A stretch of DNA of 51,607 nucleotides from a cf. Phormidesmis sp. LEGE 11477 (GCF_015207105.1 NZ_JADEXO010000034.1:1-51607), one strand, 5' to 3'; positions 26,570 to 35,713 are shown, counted from the stretch's first letter. Notes: generated by a model not told the origin, from the letters alone. Translations and numbers: made by a program.

Positions 26570-28762
26570 TCAGCCTATGTCGCAATGGCCTATTTCACTG
26601 TCAGCAGAGTCGCAGAGACCCTTTGTGAAACAGTGAGGACAAGCTAAGACAACGAGCGATCGCGCCTTTACCACTGCCACTTGATCCCGCTTGTAGATCT
26701 TGCCTTCCTCAACAAACCCTTCTGGATCGCTCGTATCCAACAAAACTTGCCATTTTTGGGCATTGACAGAAGCTGGCACTGTGAAGTCGAGACGCTGTTC
26801 AGACGGATTGAAAAAGAGCAGAAAGCTATCGTCTAGAATACGCTGCCCTCTGCTGTCTAGATTAGGAATCTCAGCGCCGTTTAAAAAGATATTGATCGCT
26901 CTAGTCGAACTGTCGTGCCAGTCACGATCGTCAATAGTGGTTCCGTCGGGGTTAAACCAGCCAATATCGACTACGCCCGAGCCGTGGATCTCTCTGCCAA
27001 AGAACCAGTGGTGGCGAGAAAAGACGGGATGCGCCTGCCGAAAGGCTATCAGCTTGCGGGTAAATCTTAGGAGCGATCGCGCCCCCTGATCTAGCTGCCA
27101 GTTGAACCAAGAGAGCTCACTATCTTGACAGTACGTGTTGTTGTTTCCCTGCGTTGTTCGTGCTATTTCATCGCCACCTAGCATCATTGGCACCCCCTGC
27201 GAAAGCATCATTGTCGCTAGGTAGTTGCGCCGCTGCTGAGCCCGCAGCGCCAGTATCTCGGGATCGTCAGTTTTCCCTTCTGCTCCGCAGTTCCAAGAGC
27301 GATTGTAGCTTTCGCCATCCCGGTTGCCCTCTCCGTTGGCTTCATTATGCTTTTCGTTGTAGCTGACTAGATCGTTGAGCGTAAAGCCATCATGGGCCGT
27401 GATGAAATTGATACTGGCATGAGGCATTCGGCCATCGTCTTGATAGAGATCCGAGCTGCCGGTAAATCTAAAGGCAAAATCAGCCAAACTACAGCGCTCA
27501 CCTCGCCAGAGATCGCGAATCGTGTCGCGGTACTTTCCATTCCACTCTGACCACAGCAATGGAAAATTCCCCACCTGATAGCCACCTTCACCTAGATCCC
27601 AAGGTTCAGCAATCAGTTTAGTCGTAGAGAGCACGGGATCTTGATGAATAATGTCAAAGAAAGAAGAGAGTCGATCGACTTCGTACAGCTCACGTGCTAA
27701 GGCAGAGGCCAGATCGAAACGAAAGCCATCTACGTGCATCTCTTGAACCCAGTAGCGCAGGCTGTCCATAATCAGCTTCAGCACCTGAGGATGGCGCACA
27801 TTCAAAGAATTACCGCAGCCCGTGAAGTCCATGTAGTGCCGGGGATCTGTTTCTACCAGACGGTAGTAGGCAGCATTGTCAATGCCGCGCAAAGTGAACG
27901 TAGGGCCCAGATGGTTGCCCTCTCCGGTATGGTTGTACACCACGTCTAAAATGACTTCAATGTTGGCCTCGTGCAGCGCTTTCACCATCGCCTTAAACTC
28001 TTGCACCTGCTGACCCGGCTGGGCGCTATAGCCTGCATGAGGGGCAAAATATCCTAACGAGTCGTAGCCCCAGTAGTTATGAAGTCCGGTGGTGACTAGA
28101 TGACCAGGGTAGACGTTGTAATGGTGAACAGGCAGTAGTTCAACGGCGGTGATGCCGAGACTTTTCAGATGGGCGATCGCCTCTGGATGAGCCATTCCTG
28201 CATAGGTGCCCCTGAGCTCTGCTGGGATTTTAGGGTGCTGTTGGGTAAAGCCGCGAACGTGGACTTCGTAGATGATGGTTTGATCCCAAGGAATATCAGG
28301 ATGGCGATCGCCTTGCCAGTCAAAGTTTTCATCTATCACTACTGACTTAGGCATCATAGAGGCGCTGTCAGAGAAGGAAAAGTCTAGATCGCGATCGCGA
28401 TTGGTAAAATCGTCCATTGGAAAGCTAAATAGCTCTGGGCCAAAGCAAATGTCACCTGTCAACGCTTTGGTATAGGGATCGATCAGCAGCTTGTTGACAT
28501 TAAATCGATGGCCAAGCTGCGGCTGATAGGGGCCCTCGACTCTAAAGCCGTACTGCTGACCAGGGCCGATACCTGGAATAAAACCGTGCCAAACATAATT
28601 TGTTACCTTTGGTAGCGGAACTTGTATCTCTTGCCCAGCTTCATCAAACAAACATAGAATGACGCCAGTAGCATTCTCGGAAAACAGCGCAAAATTTGTA
28701 CCTTCCTCTATCCAAGTTGCACCCAGGGGATGGGGTTTTCCTGGCCAAATTTCTACTGTCAT
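26570..28762 (-). CDS. glgX: Glycogen debranching enzyme
   Basis: A 730-residue GlgX/TreX-type GH13 isoamylase that removes alpha-1,6 branches from glycogen. The N-terminal CBM48 (GKPHPLGATWIEEGTNFALFSENATGV) precedes the barrel. Visible catalytic motifs are DVVYNHTGEGN, GFRFDLASAL (nucleophile Asp), IAEPWDLGEGGYQVGNFP (acid/base Glu) and ITAHDGFTLNDLVSYNEKHNEANGE (transition-state Asp). The last two are characteristic of GlgX. It has an added Cys-containing tail (ACPHCFTKGLCDSADS) of about 25 residues beyond the usual end, which is unusual. Whether this tail binds metal or is redox-regulated is unknown. The ATG start is at the family N-terminus. Confidence 0.95.
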   Translation of the reverse strand: MTVEIWPGKPHPLGATWIEEGTNFALFSENATGVILCLFDEAGQEIQVPLPKVTNYVWHGFIPGIGPGQQYGFRVEGPYQPQLGHRFNVNKLLIDPYTKALTGDICFGPELFSFPMDDFTNRDRDLDFSFSDSASMMPKSVVIDENFDWQGDRHPDIPWDQTIIYEVHVRGFTQQHPKIPAELRGTYAGMAHPEAIAHLKSLGITAVELLPVHHYNVYPGHLVTTGLHNYWGYDSLGYFAPHAGYSAQPGQQVQEFKAMVKALHEANIEVILDVVYNHTGEGNHLGPTFTLRGIDNAAYYRLVETDPRHYMDFTGCGNSLNVRHPQVLKLIMDSLRYWVQEMHVDGFRFDLASALARELYEVDRLSSFFDIIHQDPVLSTTKLIAEPWDLGEGGYQVGNFPLLWSEWNGKYRDTIRDLWRGERCSLADFAFRFTGSSDLYQDDGRMPHASINFITAHDGFTLNDLVSYNEKHNEANGEGNRDGESYNRSWNCGAEGKTDDPEILALRAQQRRNYLATMMLSQGVPMMLGGDEIARTTQGNNNTYCQDSELSWFNWQLDQGARSLLRFTRKLIAFRQAHPVFSRHHWFFGREIHGSGVVDIGWFNPDGTTIDDRDWHDSSTRAINIFLNGAEIPNLDSRGQRILDDSFLLFFNPSEQRLDFTVPASVNAQKWQVLLDTSDPEGFVEEGKIYKRDQVAVVKARSLVVLACPHCFTKGLCDSADSEIGHCDIG

Positions 28763-29210
28763 AGCTGCTAATCCTCAAAGGTTGTATGCCTATCGACAGG
28801 GGCGATATTAAGGTATTTACTAGAAGCGCCTGTCTGTCTTTGAACCGTACCAAAGACCGTACCAAAGATCGCTGTTTAGCGGGAGAGGCGCTTGAGTAGA
28901 GAGCGTCGAATGTATCCGTGCTAGCTGAGCGCCCCGCCCTCTCTTTTGATAATAGGGCTGTTAGTAAGTAGGTTTACTAGTGATAGGTTTGCCGATAGGC
29001 GTACCGTCAAAAAGGGGTTAAAAGCAAAGTGGCGAATGCTATAGACGGGCTGTCAACCGTAGATCTGCGGCAAGAAGCTGCTCCTACTAAAGTTAATTAT
29101 TAGTAATTTTTACAAAACTGTGATGAGCGTCATATCAGAAGCCCTAAAGCCATCACACTGGTTTGTTTTTATACCAGATATCTTTGTAGAGTCGGTCCAC
29201 AATATAAGGT
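28763..29210. other. Intergenic region upstream of glgX
   Basis: A 448-bp spacer between glgX and a small ORF. A 12-bp direct tandem repeat (ACCGTACCAAAG at 28844-28855 and 28856-28867) is visible about 85 bp upstream of glgX. An imperfect GC-rich stem near 28880-28940 ends in a CTCTCTTTT run and could be a terminator. The rest shows nothing recognisable. Confidence 0.5.
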
Positions 29211-29333
29211 ATGCGCCAGCAAGAACGTCGGGAGCTTAAGCCCAATCCATTCATTTCTCTACGTGATCCTGAAACCGGAAAATGGAGAGTCATCTTCAAT
29301 TTTGCTCAAGAGCAACTGCCTCAAAAAGCTTAG
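29211..29333 (+). CDS. Probable 40-residue small protein
   Basis: A short open frame encoding 40 residues: MRQQERRELKPNPF, then SLRDPETGKWRVIF, ending EQLPQKA. It is basic at the start, with no signal peptide or membrane segment. Its composition looks protein-like and the central RDPETGKW stretch looks conserved, recalling small unannotated cyanobacterial proteins, though this is from memory only. An AAGG lies just before the ATG. It is isolated from prolyl iminopeptidase by 124 bp on the same strand. Function unknown; no domain is recognised. Confidence 0.55.
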   Translation: MRQQERRELKPNPFISLRDPETGKWRVIFNFAQEQLPQKA

Positions 29334-29457
29334 GAAAAAGTTTGACGAAGACCTGAGAATTGAGTCGGATTGAGCTGCGCGCAGCAACAGACTTGTTCAT
29401 AGATTAGTCTCATCTACTGTCAAGATAGACTAAAAGCGATCTTCTTTTGGACCTGTT

Positions 29458-30402
29458 ATGCGTCAGCTATATCCACCAGTCGAGCCCTATTTTCGAGGCA
29501 CGCTGTCGGTTTCGTCTCTTCATACGCTGTACTACGAAGAAGCAGGCAACCCTAACGGGAAGCCTGTTGTTTTTTTGCATGGCGGACCCGGCGGCGGTAT
29601 CGTTTCAATATATCGACAGTTTTTTGATCCGACCAAATGGCGAATTGTTTTGTTCGATCAGCGCGGCTGTGGACAGAGTACGCCGCATGCAGAGCTCGCC
29701 GAGAATACAACCTGGGATCTGGTTGCAGATATTGAAAGGTTGCGATCGCATCTTTCTATTTCCGACTGGACTGTCTTTGGCGGTAGCTGGGGCAGCACCC
29801 TGGCACTCGCCTACGCTCAGACCCATCCAAACAGATGCAACGGCCTAATTTTGCGCGGCATCTTTATGCTTCGGCCCAAAGAGATTCAATGGTTCTATCA
29901 GTCTGGTGCTAGCAATATTTTTCCAGATGCTTGGGCGGGATACCTAGCGCCTATTCCCGAAGCAGAGCGCGACGATCTGGTAGCTGCTTACTATAAACGG
30001 CTAACGAGTGATGATGCCACCATCCGACAAACAGCCGCGAAAGCCTGGTCCATTTGGGAAGCGAGCACTAGCAAACTCATTCCTGATACTAACCTAGTCG
30101 AACGTTTTGGCGAAGGTAGCTTTGCCGACGCCTTTGCCAGAATTGAATGCCACTACTTTATTAACGGCGGCTTTTTTGACAATCCCAATCAGCTACTCGA
30201 TAACGTTGGCACTATTCGACACATTCCGACCGTGATTGTTCAAGGTCGCTACGATGTAGTTTGTCCGATGATTTCTGCCTGGGAACTTCACCAGGCTTGG
30301 CCAGAATCCAAGCTAATTATTGTGAATGATGCCGGACATTCTGCAACTGAAGCTGGTATTACCAGTGCCTTAGTAGAAGCTTGCGATCGCTTTGCTGTCT
30401 AA
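29458..30402 (+). CDS. pip: Prolyl iminopeptidase
   Basis: A 314-residue alpha/beta hydrolase of peptidase family S33, which releases N-terminal proline from peptides. The oxyanion motif HGGPGGG, the FDQRGCGQSTPHA element and the nucleophile elbow GGSWGSTLALAYAQTHP are all typical of proline iminopeptidase rather than other S33 hydrolases. The acid is in QGRYDVVCP and the catalytic His in VNDAGHSATE. Cytoplasmic, with no signal peptide. It would process peptides in the cell, such as those taken up by the Opp-type importers in this window. The start at MRQLYPPVEPY matches the family. Confidence 0.94.
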   Translation: MRQLYPPVEPYFRGTLSVSSLHTLYYEEAGNPNGKPVVFLHGGPGGGIVSIYRQFFDPTKWRIVLFDQRGCGQSTPHAELAENTTWDLVADIERLRSHLSISDWTVFGGSWGSTLALAYAQTHPNRCNGLILRGIFMLRPKEIQWFYQSGASNIFPDAWAGYLAPIPEAERDDLVAAYYKRLTSDDATIRQTAAKAWSIWEASTSKLIPDTNLVERFGEGSFADAFARIECHYFINGGFFDNPNQLLDNVGTIRHIPTVIVQGRYDVVCPMISAWELHQAWPESKLIIVNDAGHSATEAGITSALVEACDRFAV

Positions 30403-30418
30403 CGTCAAATAGAAAGAT

Positions 30419-30577
30419 GCTAGATAGAAAGACTTTCTAGTACCTGTTTAGCGAAGCCGGAAACCGAGGGCTGAGCGGAGTCGAAGTCCGGTTGGGTTGT
30501 GCCTTCGACTCCGCTCAGGCAGCGTAATGTGTTGCTTTCGAGCTACGTACGCTAAATAGGTTCACTTTCTATCTAGC
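30419..30577. mobile_element. Nested palindromic MITE-like element
   Basis: Outer arms GCTAGATAGAAAG (30419-30431) and CTTTCTATCTAGC (30565-30577) are perfect 13-bp inverted repeats. Inside them, CCTGTTTAGCG and CGCTAAATAGG (30443-30453 and 30550-30560) pair with one mismatch. At the centre CTGAGCGGAGTCGAAG (30471-30486) and CTTCGACTCCGCTCAG (30503-30518) pair perfectly over 16 bp. The whole 159-bp block can fold as one long hairpin. It has no ORF. It lies between pip and a headless kinase remnant. A short non-autonomous transposable or REP-type element is the likeliest explanation. Confidence 0.65.
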
Positions 30578-30781
30578 GCTCAATAGAACCCTTGATCGCA
30601 CCACTTCTAGATCTTTCGTATAGTTTCCTACCTTTTAAGTGATCCCAACAGTTGTTGGAGACAACGGTTTAGAGGGAAAAATTGTGGTGTCTTTCGTACA
30701 ATTCTATTTGGGCACCGTTAGCAGCATGTCAATCGCTACTGCTCCATCAGGCACTGCACCTTCTAAAAAATGGCAAAGTAA

Positions 30782-31234
30782 CCTATTCGCAACCACGAGG
30801 CGCTAAAACATCATCAGGTAGTGATCTCATCAGCTTCAGTTTCTCAAGCCGATCAACAGTTTGCTTTGGACAGCGGTGGAGACTATTTCCTAGCTAAGCC
30901 TGTGGATAGCCAAGAATTGTTCAATACCTTATCAAAGTTGCTAGAGCTAACGTGGATCTATGAGGCCGCTGAAGAGACTATTCCTCAAACAGAGACAGCC
31001 GTCCTCGCCGAAGAGCTGCTTCCACCTCGCCCATTTTTAGAAAATCTGTTGGAACTGGCCCAGAGCGCGGATATCAAACTGTTACGAGAAAAACTAGACC
31101 AAATTTCTCAGGAAGATGAGCGATATGTTGCGTTTGCTGCCCCACTGAGTGAGCTGGCAAAGCAGTTTCGCTCAGAAGACATTGAAGTCCGTTTACAGCA
31201 CTACCTAAACCGAGACCTTACTCATGCGAGATAG
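30782..31234 (+). pseudogene. Remnant of a hybrid sensor kinase: receiver domain end plus C-terminal region
   Basis: An open frame of 150 codons without its beginning. Translation from 30782 reads IRNHEALKHHQVVISSASVSQADQ and FLAKPVDSQELFNTL, which is the second half of a receiver domain (strand 4 to the conserved Lys in AKPV). A helical C-terminal region of the kind found after receiver domains of large hybrid histidine kinases follows. The phospho-acceptor Asp and everything upstream are missing, and a TAA lies directly before. A GTG at 30821 could start a 137-residue fragment, but no ribosome site is seen. Its stop codon overlaps the next gene by 11 bp, so the two were once an operon. The MITE-like element lies 200 bp upstream. 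Confidence 0.75.
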
Positions 31235-32531
31235 CACAAAGATCCTGGTCGTAGATGATGTTCCAGCCAACTTAGAAGTTTTGACAGAGACCTTGTCTTC
31301 TCTAGGTCATGGCATTTCGGCTGTAACCAGTGGTGAACGGGCACTCAAATAGCTAGATACCTATGATGCCAACTTGATTTTGCTAGATGTTCAGATGCCC
31401 GGAGTTGACGGGTTTGAGACCTGTCAGCGGATCAAGAACAACGCTAGAACGGCTGATATTCCGGTCATTTTTATCACAGCTTTGTCCAGCATTGAAAGTA
31501 TTGCCAAAGGATTTTCCTTAGGGGCTGTCGATGACATCAGTAAGCCTTTTCAAGAAGCTGAACTGCTAGCACGGGTGAGTACCCACCTAAAACTACAGCA
31601 GATGACCCAGTCGTTAGAACAACAGGTCGAATCACGAACTAGTGAGCTAGAGACAGCGATGTCTCAGCTACAGAAAGCGTTAAGCCAGCTTGAATCGTCG
31701 CAGCTTCAGCTAGTTCAACAGGAGAAAATGTCGGCATTAGGCAACTTGGTCGCTGGCGTGGCCCACGAAATCAACAATCCTCTTGGTTTTGTCAGTGGCA
31801 ATATCAGAGAGATCGGTCGTTCACTCGATGAAATTGTTGAGTGCTTGACTTGTTATCGAAAGACTTTTCCAGAACCGGGTGAAGAGATTGTAGAACTGCT
31901 CGAAGATGTAGACATTGACTTCGTGATAGAAGACCTATCAAAAATGCTAGCTTCAACCAAGGTTGGCTGCGATCGCATTCGTAACATCAGCATTAGCCTA
32001 CGTACATTTTCTCGTGCCGATCAGGAAGTCAAGTTCAAAGCCAATCTGCATGAAGGAATTGACAGCACGCTACTACTTTTGAAATATCGTTTAAAAGGCA
32101 CCGATACCCGGCCCGAGATTGAAGTGATTCAAGACTATGGCAACCTGCCAGAAATTGATTGTTTTCCAGGCCAGTTGAACCAGGTATTTATGAATCTCCT
32201 GGCAAACGCAATTGACATGTTCGACGAACTTGCCGAAGATAGCTCTTTTGCCAAACTCAAGGAAAATCCACAGCAAATTAGGATTGTCACTCGCTTAGCT
32301 GAGTCTGGGCAAGCAGAAATCCGCATTAGCGATAATGGGAAAGGGATGCCCGAGGACGTATACACCAAGATTTTTGATCGGCAATTTACGACCAAGAATG
32401 TGGGAAAAGGCACTGGATTAGGGCTGGCGATCGCCCACCAAATCGTAGTCGATACTCACGGTGGAGCGCTAGAAGTGCAGTCGAAAGTGGGACAGGGAAC
32501 TGAGTTTTGTATTCAGTTGCCAATCAAATAA
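31224..32531 (+). pseudogene. Receiver-histidine kinase gene interrupted by an in-frame TAG
   Basis: Read through, this is a 435-residue protein. An N-terminal receiver domain starts with KILVVDDVPANLEVL and has the phospho-acceptor Asp in LILLDVQMPGVDGFETC and the Lys in DDISKPFQEAELL. A coiled coil follows (LEQQVESRTSELETAM), then a histidine kinase core with the H-box VAHEINNPLGFVSG and ATPase boxes DNGKGMP and GTGLGLAIAHQIV. Codon 43 is TAG (31350-31352), in the receiver domain before the Asp. A TTG at 31374 could restart translation and yield a kinase with half a receiver. All other motifs are intact, so the stop is recent, suppressed, or a sequencing error. It overlaps the upstream remnant. 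Confidence 0.85.
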
Positions 32532-32646
32532 ATTCGACTCGTCATCTAAGCGGCGAAGACGTTGTTAACGTGATCTTAAGCTAGCTGCAATATACTAACA
32601 AGCTGTGAAGATATGAGTTTCAAAAGTGGAACAGCGATCAGAGACT

Positions 32647-33822
32647 ATGACCTATTCGTCGCTGCCGCCGGGTCAGCAGCAAAACCGCCTGCGTGAGCTA
32701 GCGACCGTATTTTTTCGACTGGGGGTGGTGGCCTTTGGCGGTCCGGCTGCCCACGTCGCCATGATGGATGATGAGGTGGTGAAAAGGCGGCAGTGGATGA
32801 GCCGCGAACAGCTACTCGATCTAATTGGCGTTACCAACTTACTGCCCGGCCCTAATTCGACTGAGCTGGCGATTCATATTGGCTATGAGCGAGCGAGCTG
32901 GCGGGGGCTATTTGTCGCGGGGGGCAGCTTCATCCTGCCAGCGTTCGCACTAGTGTGGATACTGGCGGCGCTGTATGCGCGCTATCAAGCAGTGCCACAA
33001 GTAGGCTGGCTACTATATGGCATCAAGCCAGTAATTATTGCGGTTGTGCTGCAGGCGCTCTGGAAGCTGGGAAAAAAAGCAGCGAAGGATCTACCAACCA
33101 CTGTGGTAGGTCTGGGTGCGATCGCGCTCTACTTTACTGGTATCAATGAAATTCTTTTACTCTTGCTTTCTGGGCTAGTTGTCATGCTAGTGAAAAACTG
33201 GCAGAACAGAAACGTGGGCATTGGCGCGATTCTTCTCCCATTTTCTGGTTCATTAGCACAGGTTGGTGGGACTGCCGCAACGGCTGTTTCAGTGGGTTGG
33301 GCAGGCGTCTTTTTGTTCTTTCTCAAAATTGGCTGTGTGCTGTACGGCAGCGGCTATGTACTGCTGGCTTTCTTGCAACGAGACTTGGTAGAGCAGCAGC
33401 AGTGGCTGACTTCGCAACAGCTTTTAGATGCGATCGCAATTGGCCAGATTACGCCCGGTCCAGTCTTTACGACCGCTACGTTCGTGGGCTATTTGCTGGC
33501 AGGTAACGCGGGTGCGATCGCGGGTACGATCGGCATATTTCTACCGGCTTTTCTACTGGTAGGTCTGGTTAATCCCTGGGTTCCTAAGATCCGCCAGTCG
33601 CCCTGGGCTAGCGGTTTTCTAGACGGTGTTAACGCGGGTTCTCTGGGGCTGATGGCTGGCGTCACCTATACTTTAGCCCAAGCCGCAATCGTCGATTGGA
33701 TGACGGCTGTGCTAGCCATTTTGAGCGCAATTCTAGTATTCCGCTTCAAAATAAACTCGGCTTGGCTGGTGTTAGCAGGTGGTGGAATTGGATTTTGTCT
33801 GTACTTAAGCGGACTAGTTTAG
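32647..33822 (+). CDS. chrA: Chromate transporter, two-domain ChrA type
   Basis: A 391-residue membrane protein with two homologous CHR domains, each with about five or six hydrophobic segments. Half 1 has FFRLGVVAFGGPAAHVAMM and LIGVTNLLPGPNSTELAIHIGY. Half 2 has FLKIGCVLYGSGYVLLAF and AIAIGQITPGPVFTTATFVGYLLAG. These are the paired family signatures. ChrA proteins expel chromate and in some cyanobacteria also act on sulfate-related anions; the second function is only a possibility. A GTG at 32626 would add seven residues; the ATG at 32647 is preferred. The gene stands alone with no chrB regulator nearby. Confidence 0.92.
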   Translation: MTYSSLPPGQQQNRLRELATVFFRLGVVAFGGPAAHVAMMDDEVVKRRQWMSREQLLDLIGVTNLLPGPNSTELAIHIGYERASWRGLFVAGGSFILPAFALVWILAALYARYQAVPQVGWLLYGIKPVIIAVVLQALWKLGKKAAKDLPTTVVGLGAIALYFTGINEILLLLLSGLVVMLVKNWQNRNVGIGAILLPFSGSLAQVGGTAATAVSVGWAGVFLFFLKIGCVLYGSGYVLLAFLQRDLVEQQQWLTSQQLLDAIAIGQITPGPVFTTATFVGYLLAGNAGAIAGTIGIFLPAFLLVGLVNPWVPKIRQSPWASGFLDGVNAGSLGLMAGVTYTLAQAAIVDWMTAVLAILSAILVFRFKINSAWLVLAGGGIGFCLYLSGLV

Positions 33823-33832
33823 CGATAACTTA

Positions 33833-34010
33833 CTAGGTTCTTTCAGCCTTAATCATCTCAAAGAACTTCTCGATCTAGATTTCACCAACGCCAACTCTGA
33901 AATCGATACCCCTCGCCTCAACGCAATGAACTACAGGGACACCAGCATCGCTACACTCTTCCTCAGATTCGACGGGTAAGCGATCAGAATTCAGTACGAG
34001 ACTCCTATAT
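33833..34010 (-). pseudogene. Possible degraded ORF, minus strand
   Basis: The minus strand shows a protein-like stretch, LNSDRLPVESEEECSDAG then VPVVHCVEARGIDFRVGVGEI, followed by a TAG (33875-33877) and, in the same frame, IEKFFEMIKAERT before a second stop. The composition looks coding, but no start and no known domain are recognised. It fills the chrA-DUF2382 spacer and may be the tail of a lost gene. Confidence 0.3.
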
Positions 34011-34069
34011 CTGCATGAAAGCTGTACGCAGAAGTAGCGACCTCAATATTGAGGTGTCATATGTGGTGA

Positions 34070-34642
34070 CTATCTTTCTTCTACTATCGGATTCCCTGCT
34101 GTTGTGATATCTATCTCTTCTCTTCGTAGTATCTCTTGCGCTGTTACTGTATCTGATACGACTTCTTTTCTAACAGATACATTCTGATAGGGCACTATTC
34201 TACGACAAGATAGTGCTTGCTCTTCATAGATACCCATGCGAATGGAGCCGTCTTCAGCAGACTCTGCTTCTCCTATATCTATTCTAGTTTCGCCACCGTA
34301 TATCGATTCAATCTCTATAATAATTTTCTCTTTTGTGACGGGGATATCTGCACTTGTACTATCTGTAACAACGCGCTTAGATATTTTGACTTCGCCAGTT
34401 TTTACTCTGCGAGTTTGAGTGACTAAACGCTCTTCGTACAGCTCAATAGAGGGATCAGCAGCGCGGCCATAGATAAGATCAGTACTGCTTGAGGCAGCGC
34501 TCTCTTGAACTTCTACTTCTGTAACTGGCTTGTTGGTGGAAGAGAATTCTTTTGCTGACTCAATAGTCGCTTCAACCGGAATTGACTCTTCTACTGATCT
34601 CATGACGGGAGTGCGATCGCCATTGTCTAAGGGGTCAGTCAT
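34070..34642 (-). CDS. DUF2382 (YsnF/AvaK-type) stress protein
   Basis: A 190-residue acidic protein. After about 65 polar residues, a DUF2382 domain covers the rest: IELYEERLVTQTRRVKTGEVKISKRVVTD, then IPVTKEKIIIEIES, and a final half with the same YEEQ...VRKEVVSD...LRREEIDI pattern. This is the charged beta-repeat typical of B. subtilis YsnF and Anabaena AvaK. Its function is unknown; members are linked to general stress and desiccation. There is no signal peptide or membrane segment. It is the left boundary gene of the stress island and diverges from a small membrane protein gene. Confidence 0.9.
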   Translation of the reverse strand: MTDPLDNGDRTPVMRSVEESIPVEATIESAKEFSSTNKPVTEVEVQESAASSSTDLIYGRAADPSIELYEERLVTQTRRVKTGEVKISKRVVTDSTSADIPVTKEKIIIEIESIYGGETRIDIGEAESAEDGSIRMGIYEEQALSCRRIVPYQNVSVRKEVVSDTVTAQEILRREEIDITTAGNPIVEER

Positions 34643-35006
34643 AGTGGCTACTAGGTGATAAAGGGGTGTACTTAACAGGTAATTCTTGTTCTGGTTCTAG
34701 TCTGTTCTAATTCTATATAGTGAGCTATGAATAGTCAGATCTTCGTCCCTCAAGGGAGAGAGAAGTTTGGTTTGATAAGAACTTTTAAGCGATCTCTATA
34801 ACAAACTTTATATTCTTGCCTTCTTTTGCTATGTTGCGCTCGAAATAGTATCCACAGTTACAGAACAATATATACCTTCCGTCTGTGCATATTCACTCTT
34901 TTGAGAGGGTTGCTGCCGTCAACGTCCTTGTAAGATTGGGCTCCAGTTACCTATCGTTTAACACGCTTGAGACGTAGGTGACATAGCGTTTAGGAGTTTT
35001 CTATTT
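34643..35006. other. Divergent intergenic region with no recognised element
   Basis: A 364-bp AT-rich spacer between the divergent DUF2382 and membrane protein genes. It presumably holds both promoters. No hairpin, repeat or small gene was found; an AGGAG lies near 34992-34996 ahead of the next gene. Confidence 0.5.
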
Positions 35007-35636
35007 ATGACATATACGACAGACAGACCCGATCCGAACATCCAAGTTGCGCCTGCTCCAGCCGGTCCGGTAGTGGAATATCATGACACTGTTCGCTGGG
35101 GGCCAATCATCGCGGGCATTGTGGTAGCGATTGTTTCACAGCTAATGTTAAGCGCTTTGGGCGCGGCAGTAGGAGGATATGCCGCTGGGGAAGCTGCGCC
35201 GCGCGCGATTGGTACCGGCATCGGTATCTGGGCGGTTATCAGCTTATTAATTTCTCTTTTCTTAGGCGCGTGGGCAATGGCAGCTTCTTGTGGTCCTATG
35301 AATAAGAAGACAGCAATGCTCAATGCCACTATTATGTGGGCAACGACTTTAGTCGTTAGTGGCTGGCTGCTTGCTAGCGGCGTTTCTGGGGCCTTTGGTG
35401 TGATAGCTTCTAGTGCTGGTGGTGCCCTTACTCAGGTTGCTGAGCCTGGTGGTGTTTCTCTTCCTAACCCTGATCAGCTAACCCAAGCAGCACCTACGCC
35501 CCAAGAAGCCGCTCAATATGCAGCCTCAGCAGCTACTGCTAGCGTTTCTTTCATAATCGGCTCTTTACTAGGCTTAGTTGCTGCGCTCATTGGTTCTACT
35601 GTCGGTGCAAAGCGACCTAGAACTATTGTTCGATAG
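35007..35636 (+). CDS. Small Ala/Gly-rich membrane protein, function unknown
   Basis: A 209-residue protein with a short polar N-terminus (first 30 residues) and four hydrophobic stretches: WGPIIAGIVVAIVSQLMLSALGAAVGG, GIGIWAVISLLISLFLGAWAMAA, IMWATTLVVSGWLLASGVSGAFG and VSFIIGSLLGLVAALIGSTVG, with an acidic/Pro-rich loop between the last two. The first segment resembles the WGAIxAGxxxA pattern of PhnA-like/YrzE-like membrane proteins, whose role is unknown. It sits in the stress island ahead of the PRC-barrel gene, with its own terminator after it. Confidence 0.8.
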   Translation: MTYTTDRPDPNIQVAPAPAGPVVEYHDTVRWGPIIAGIVVAIVSQLMLSALGAAVGGYAAGEAAPRAIGTGIGIWAVISLLISLFLGAWAMAASCGPMNKKTAMLNATIMWATTLVVSGWLLASGVSGAFGVIASSAGGALTQVAEPGGVSLPNPDQLTQAAPTPQEAAQYAASAATASVSFIIGSLLGLVAALIGSTVGAKRPRTIVR

Positions 35637-35682
35637 TGCTAGCCAGGTAGCTCTCTAAAGTAATCAGCATCTGTTTCTTTGG

Positions 35683-35713
35683 GGTGACGTATGTAGTACG
35701 TCACCTCTTTTTC
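35683..35713 (+). terminator. Intrinsic terminator
   Basis: GGTGACGTA (35683-35691) pairs perfectly with TACGTCACC (35697-35705) around a five-base loop, followed by TCTTTTTC. It lies 46 bp after the membrane protein stop codon, the ideal place to end that transcript. The remaining 240 bp before the next gene show nothing else. Confidence 0.9.
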
